Positions 60,446 through 64,000 of a stretch of 64,000 bases of DNA are shown piece by piece (the stretch's first letter is position 1; the number at the start of each line of letters is the position of its first letter). Under the pieces are notes generated by a model. That model saw nothing but the letters and a program-made list of their open reading frames with translations, made no database searches and had not been told where the DNA came from. A program made the translations under genes and the position numbers. The stretch is from positions 186,001 to 250,000 of the forward strand of contig NZ_JAJOYT010000003.1 in NCBI RefSeq assembly GCF_021290965.1, in the 5' to 3' direction. Source of the DNA: Rheinheimera faecalis. GTDB lineage: Bacteria; Pseudomonadota; Gammaproteobacteria; Enterobacterales; Alteromonadaceae.

Positions 60446-61876
60446 TTAAGCAATCAGAATAAAACCAATAAATGCCAAAGTGGCAGCTATTAGGGTGTAA
60501 GGCAGCTGAGTTACAGCGTGCGATACCAGATTACAGCCTGAACCCTGAGCCGCTAATACAGTAGAGTCACTATAGAAACAGGCCTGACTACCAAAAGAGC
60601 TGGCTGATAACAGCGCACCTATTACCAGTGGAATATCAGCTTCTACTGCGTAAGCTAAAGGCATCACAATAGGAATAGATACTGCAAAAATCCCCCAGGA
60701 CGAGCCTGTGGCAAAGGATAGAATCGCCATAGCTAAAAATACGATAGCGGGCAGCATCTGTGCTGTCATATAAGGAGTAAGGTTTTCAATCACAAACTGA
60801 GGCAGCAGTAACTTGTCGCAGACATCTTTAAACACAAAAGCTGCGATCACAGTACAGATGGCTGGCAACATGGTTTTAAAGCCATTCATCATCACTTCCA
60901 TCATCTCGCCTAATGGCATCAGACGCTGGTAGCTGTAGAAGGCGATAGTCAGCACTAAAGTTACGATCAGACCTTTGAGTACATCAATATCAAAATAGAT
61001 GGTAAAACCAATCAGCATTAGCATAGGCACTATAAAGTTGCGCAGTTTGCCTTGTTTATTGCTGTCTTCAAATTCTTGTTCCATCGAATGCACAGCATAC
61101 TGATCACCGGCCGGAACCGTCTGACCTTGTACATGATGGTGGCTGGCGCTGGCCTCGGTACCCACATCAGGCAATACATCCAGAGGTGTACCATTCTGAG
61201 CTGCCAGTTCAGCTTTTTTCATCGGGCCTATCGCTGGCATAATTTTTAAGGTGACTAACATCACCATCAATACGGCCAGCCATGGATACAACATGTAAGG
61301 AATGGCCTGCATGTAGACTTCAACACCATTACCTACCTCTGCGACTTTGTTATCTTCCAGCAAACTGCCAAAAAAGATAGCCCAGGTTGAAATTGGAATA
61401 ATGACGCAAATAGGTGCAGCTGTGGAATCCACTATATAAGCCAGCATCTGACGGGAAATTTTGTATTTATCTGTCACTCTTTTCATCGCTTCACCCACGC
61501 TTAACGCATTCAGGTAATCGTCGATAAAAATAATGCAGCCTAAAACAAAGGTCATAAACATGGAGGATTTAGGGCCTGTTGCCAGCTTAGAGGCAGAACG
61601 GCCAAAAGCCACAGCACCGCCTGTATGGATCAACAAACCAATCAAGGAGCCAAAACCACCACAGACCAGAATTAACCAGCCAATGGTTTCATCCTGCATC
61701 ACGCTGGTCGAGATCTCGGCAAAGGTATTCAGCAACTCAAAAGGTTGAGTTGGAAACAGCATCAGCAAACCTGCAACTGCGCCCACAACCAGCGACAAAA
61801 TCGGCCGCTTCAGCCAGATGGCAACAGCCATCACAACAACTGGTGGGATCAAACTAATGGCACTTGGTGAATCCAT
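60446..61876 (-). CDS. NhaC family Na+/H+ antiporter-like transporter
   Basis: A 476-residue protein with about 11-12 predicted helices. It matches the NhaC/YqkI-type family: FGSLIGLLIHTGGAVAFGRSA, FIDDYLNALSVGEAMKRVTDKYKISRQMLAYIVDSTAAPICVIIPISTW, and late ATGSSWGIFAVSIPIVMPLA with GSQACFYSDSTVLAA. A cytoplasmic loop around 225-275 is His- and acid-rich. Such proteins exchange Na+ for H+ or an organic anion; the real substrate is not clear. Confidence 0.88.
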   Translation of the reverse strand: MDSPSAISLIPPVVVMAVAIWLKRPILSLVVGAVAGLLMLFPTQPFELLNTFAEISTSVMQDETIGWLILVCGGFGSLIGLLIHTGGAVAFGRSASKLATGPKSSMFMTFVLGCIIFIDDYLNALSVGEAMKRVTDKYKISRQMLAYIVDSTAAPICVIIPISTWAIFFGSLLEDNKVAEVGNGVEVYMQAIPYMLYPWLAVLMVMLVTLKIMPAIGPMKKAELAAQNGTPLDVLPDVGTEASASHHHVQGQTVPAGDQYAVHSMEQEFEDSNKQGKLRNFIVPMLMLIGFTIYFDIDVLKGLIVTLVLTIAFYSYQRLMPLGEMMEVMMNGFKTMLPAICTVIAAFVFKDVCDKLLLPQFVIENLTPYMTAQMLPAIVFLAMAILSFATGSSWGIFAVSIPIVMPLAYAVEADIPLVIGALLSASSFGSQACFYSDSTVLAAQGSGCNLVSHAVTQLPYTLIAATLAFIGFILIA

Positions 61877-62274
61877 TAAAGGGTTCCTTCACAAAGCCTG
61901 GCAACGCCAGAAAAATAAAAGCCAACCGCAGCATGAACTGCATACGGAGTGTTTGGGGTTTTAGCTGCCAGAGCCCGGGACTGAAAGTGATTGCTTATCG
62001 TACCCTAAGTAATTGAAGTTGCAGAGCGGCGACAAGTGAACGAGACCCCATGAACATAGTTAACCTATGTGATTGGGGCGAGCGAACGCAGTCAACAAAG
62101 CTGCAGCTTTAAGTACAACGGGTATGTGCAATTTCATCAGATCAGGGTAAACAACAGAATGAATTTACACGGGTTAAATTCAGGCGCGCAATAATAACAA
62201 AAAAAATGTTTTGTACAATATTTGTGTGCAGAGGCTAACTTGGAGGGCTTTTCTGTAAGGTATTGAATCTTTTT
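61877..62274. other. gene-free spacer carrying repeat copy F
   Basis: About 400 bp upstream of the antiporter gene. Besides the repeat at 62001-62124 I see only AT-rich DNA and no ORF. Confidence 0.5.
62001..62124. repeat. ERIC-like 124-bp imperfect palindrome, copy F (inverted)
   Basis: Begins TACCCTAAGTAATTGAAG and ends TTTAAGTACAACGGGTA, in the same orientation as copy D; inner arms are CCCCATGAACATAG and CTATGTGATTGGGG. Confidence 0.87.
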
Positions 62275-62306
62275 AAAAAATCACTGCCGCAGGCTGCGGC
62301 AGTGAT
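62275..62306 (-). terminator. terminator of the small secreted-protein gene
   Basis: ATCACTGCCGCA pairs with TGCGGCAGTGAT (12 bp, loop GGC), then leftward a T-run. Confidence 0.9.
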
Positions 62307-62313
62307 CAAAGAA

Positions 62314-62715
62314 TTACTTAGCGTTGTTGATCAGCTCTAACTTAGCTAATACATCGGCATTAAAGCTTAATTGCACTGACTTTTGTGCCGCTTCCTGAGT
62401 TTTTACCAGTTCAGTTAAAGTCGGGTAGCTGGCAGATAATGCAGTCACGTCGTATAACCACAGAGTTTTACCGTCTTTTTCTGTTTTGCTGGCTGGTTCA
62501 CCCAGTTTTTCAGCAATAGCAGCCTGAGTCGATTTACCTTCAGTTAAACCTAAAGCTGTACGCACTGATGTATTTAAAGCAGCATTTTTGGCGCTGTCTT
62601 TGGTGTCTTTCAGTGTGCTGCCTACGCCATCTTTAACTGCATTTAACCAGTCAGCCTGAGCCGGAACTGCAGTCACTACTAAGGCAACGAATAAGGCGCT
62701 TAACTTTAATTTCAT
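62314..62715 (-). CDS. small secreted protein with BamE-like segment
   Basis: A 133-residue protein with a signal peptide (cut after VPAQA, residue 21). The part AIAEKLGEPASKTEKDGKTLWLYDV (about 65-89) resembles the SmpA/OmlA (BamE) pattern in which a short helix is followed by a G-x-P turn and a W-x-Y strand, but there is no lipobox, so it is periplasmic. The helical early region (KDGVGSTLKDTKDSAKNAAL) could be amphipathic. Not further recognised. Confidence 0.7.
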   Translation of the reverse strand: MKLKLSALFVALVVTAVPAQADWLNAVKDGVGSTLKDTKDSAKNAALNTSVRTALGLTEGKSTQAAIAEKLGEPASKTEKDGKTLWLYDVTALSASYPTLTELVKTQEAAQKSVQLSFNADVLAKLELINNAK

Positions 62716-62868
62716 CTTGTCTCTTCCATTTGAGAATTAATCAGGGAACCTGCTCCGGACCACAAGCCCGGGCTGGCGGCGCGGATGGTATAGCAGATCG
62801 CCCTCCAGTCCAAGTTTTTTACCAGAACTTTACATAGTTTTGCGACGACTCTGTTCGGCAGAGATAAG

Positions 62869-62892
62869 AAAGGCGACCCGAAGGTCGCCTTT
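62869..62892 (-). terminator. terminator of valS
   Basis: AAAGGCGACC pairs with GGTCGCCTTT around CGAA, 29 bp past the valS stop. Confidence 0.85.
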
Positions 62893-62920
62893 CTCTATCA
62901 AGCCAGACTCAAACCACAGC

Positions 62921-64000
62921 TTAAATCGCAGCTATTTGTGCCTGCTGAGCTTTTAACTTGGTGATAGCTTCTAAAGCTTCTGCCAGTTTTTCACGCTCTT
63001 TCGCGAGTACAGCTTCAGGCGCTTTTGCCACAAAACCTTCGTTTGCCAGTTTGCTGGCCACGCGGTCATGTTCCTGCTGAGCTTTTTCCATTTGCTTGGC
63101 AATGCGGGCCAGTTCGGCTTCTTTGTCGATCAAACCCGCCATAGGGATCAGAATATCCATCTTGCCCAACAGCTGAGCGGCGCAAGCTGGTGCTGTGTCG
63201 CCATCGGCCAGTACAGTAATGGCTTCTAACTTCGCCATATTCTGCAGGAAGGCCAGATTGCTTTGTAAGCGACGGCTGTCGTCTGCTGTTAGGTTACGCA
63301 CTAGTACAGACAATGGCTTGCTTGGCGCTATATCCATTTCACCCCGTACGTTACGGATAGCAACGATAAAGCTCTTCACCCATTCCAGATCGGCAGTGGC
63401 GGTTTCATTCACCAGCGCCTGATTAAATTCCGGATAGGCCTGCAGCATAATGCTGTCGCCAGGGTTCAGATCTTTACGCACCATTGGTGCCACCAACTGC
63501 CAAATTTCTTCAGTGATAAATGGCATGATTGGGTGCATTAAACGCAGCAAAGATTCCAGCACTGTCAATAAGGTATGACGGGTGCCACGTTGCTGAGCTT
63601 CGGTGCCTTTAAACAACACAGGTTTGGTCAGCTCTAAGTACCAGTCACAGAACTGGTTCCAGGTAAATTCATACAGCGTATTGGCCGCCATATCAAAACG
63701 GTAGCTGTCTAAATAACCACGGAACTGGGTGATCGTTTGCTGATACTGGCTGATGATCCAGTGATCGGCCAATGACAGTTCCATTTCACCACCAGCAAGA
63801 CCACAGTCTTTCTCTTCGGTCATCATGGTGACGTAACGGCTTGCGTTCCACAGCTTGTTACAGAAGTTACGGTAACCGTCTAAACGTTTCATATCCCAGC
63901 TGATATCACGGCCTGTTGAAGCTAAAGCCGCTAAGGTGAAACGCAGCGCATCTGTACCGCTGGCTTCAATACCTTCAGGGAATTGCTTTTTGGTCTGGTT
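62921..64000 (-). CDS. valS: valyl-tRNA synthetase ValS, 3' part (cut by the window edge)
   Basis: The frame stays open beyond the first Met seen (63892) to the window end, where it reads [21 protein letters not shown] and then [23 protein letters not shown], typical of class Ia ValS after the KMSKS loop. About 360 residues are in view: the anticodon-binding helical domain (about [14 protein letters not shown]) and the C-terminal coiled coil that contacts tRNA ([27 protein letters not shown]). The catalytic domain lies outside the window. It charges tRNA-Val. Confidence 0.96.
   Translation of the reverse strand, partial: NQTKKQFPEGIEASGTDALRFTLAALASTGRDISWDMKRLDGYRNFCNKLWNASRYVTMMTEEKDCGLAGGEMELSLADHWIISQYQQTITQFRGYLDSYRFDMAANTLYEFTWNQFCDWYLELTKPVLFKGTEAQQRGTRHTLLTVLESLLRLMHPIMPFITEEIWQLVAPMVRKDLNPGDSIMLQAYPEFNQALVNETATADLEWVKSFIVAIRNVRGEMDIAPSKPLSVLVRNLTADDSRRLQSNLAFLQNMAKLEAITVLADGDTAPACAAQLLGKMDILIPMAGLIDKEAELARIAKQMEKAQQEHDRVASKLANEGFVAKAPEAVLAKEREKLAEALEAITKLKAQQAQIAAI

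Noticed and set aside
22733-62124. Repeated 124-bp units as a CRISPR array or insertion-sequence ends
   Set aside because: Copies lie 2-13 kb apart in both orientations, have no spacers and flank no transposase; they are dispersed palindromes.

Overview
This 64 kb window is chromosomal DNA of a Gram-negative gammaproteobacterium. Gene content and order (rpsU-yqeY-dnaG-rpoD-tRNA-Ile2, tsaD, plsY, folB-folK, cca, ygiF-glnE, nudF-yqiB-cpdA-yqiA-parE-parC-plsC) match the Alteromonadales/Vibrionales/Enterobacterales branch. The many Gln-rich proteins and the general style suggest Rheinheimera or a close relative, but this is an impression and no search was run. Most of the window is housekeeping; the accessory interest lies in a few short stretches.

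Region by region. 1-3.3 kb: a small stress-type regulon. Two leftward operons (thioredoxin-like + secreted protein; DUF2024 + Rof-like) each have a TTGACA promoter carrying the same pair of 15-bp palindromes. Next to them is a divergent MarR-family regulator with a Cys/His-rich tail, followed by a glutamine amidotransferase. 3.3-9.0 kb: a nitric-oxide detoxification cluster. NorR is divergent from an operon (small membrane protein, NnrS, flavohaemoglobin Hmp) that has two identical NorR-type sites and a sigma-54 promoter; a soluble zinc-binding-type chemoreceptor follows. 9.1-14.0 kb: a defence island beside tRNA-Ile2 with a three-gene Zorya type II module (ZorA motor, ZorB peptidoglycan anchor, HNH nuclease ZorE), a possible HsdR-like fragment, a decayed tyrosine integrase and a stop-interrupted membrane ORF. 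14.2-22.7 kb: the macromolecular synthesis operon and folate/tRNA/lipid genes. 22.9-25.9 kb: GspA/GspB-like proteins and an HD-GYP phosphodiesterase. 26-30.4 kb: putA with a divergent Lrp-type regulator. 30.5-31.0 kb: a BrnT/BrnA toxin-antitoxin pair with an operator-like palindrome. 31.4-41.7 kb: ygiM-like, ygiF, glnE, lpxL, tolC, nudF, yqiB, cpdA, yqiA. 41.9-49.3 kb: parE, a TPR membrane protein, parC, plsC, rraB, yezD-like. 49.5-60.0 kb: a sulfur-acquisition region (cysA, cysT-cysW, sulfate-binding protein, porin, Cys/Met-metabolism PLP enzyme, a 2OG-Fe(II) oxygenase), interrupted by a PEP-mutase-family enzyme and a DAACS symporter. 60.4-64 kb: an NhaC antiporter, a small secreted protein and the 3' part of valS.

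Dispersed elements recur. The main one is a family of about 124-bp imperfect palindromes resembling ERIC elements (five full copies and one deleted copy). Two families of short GC-rich hairpins are also present. No rRNA, CRISPR array, complete insertion sequence or prophage was seen.
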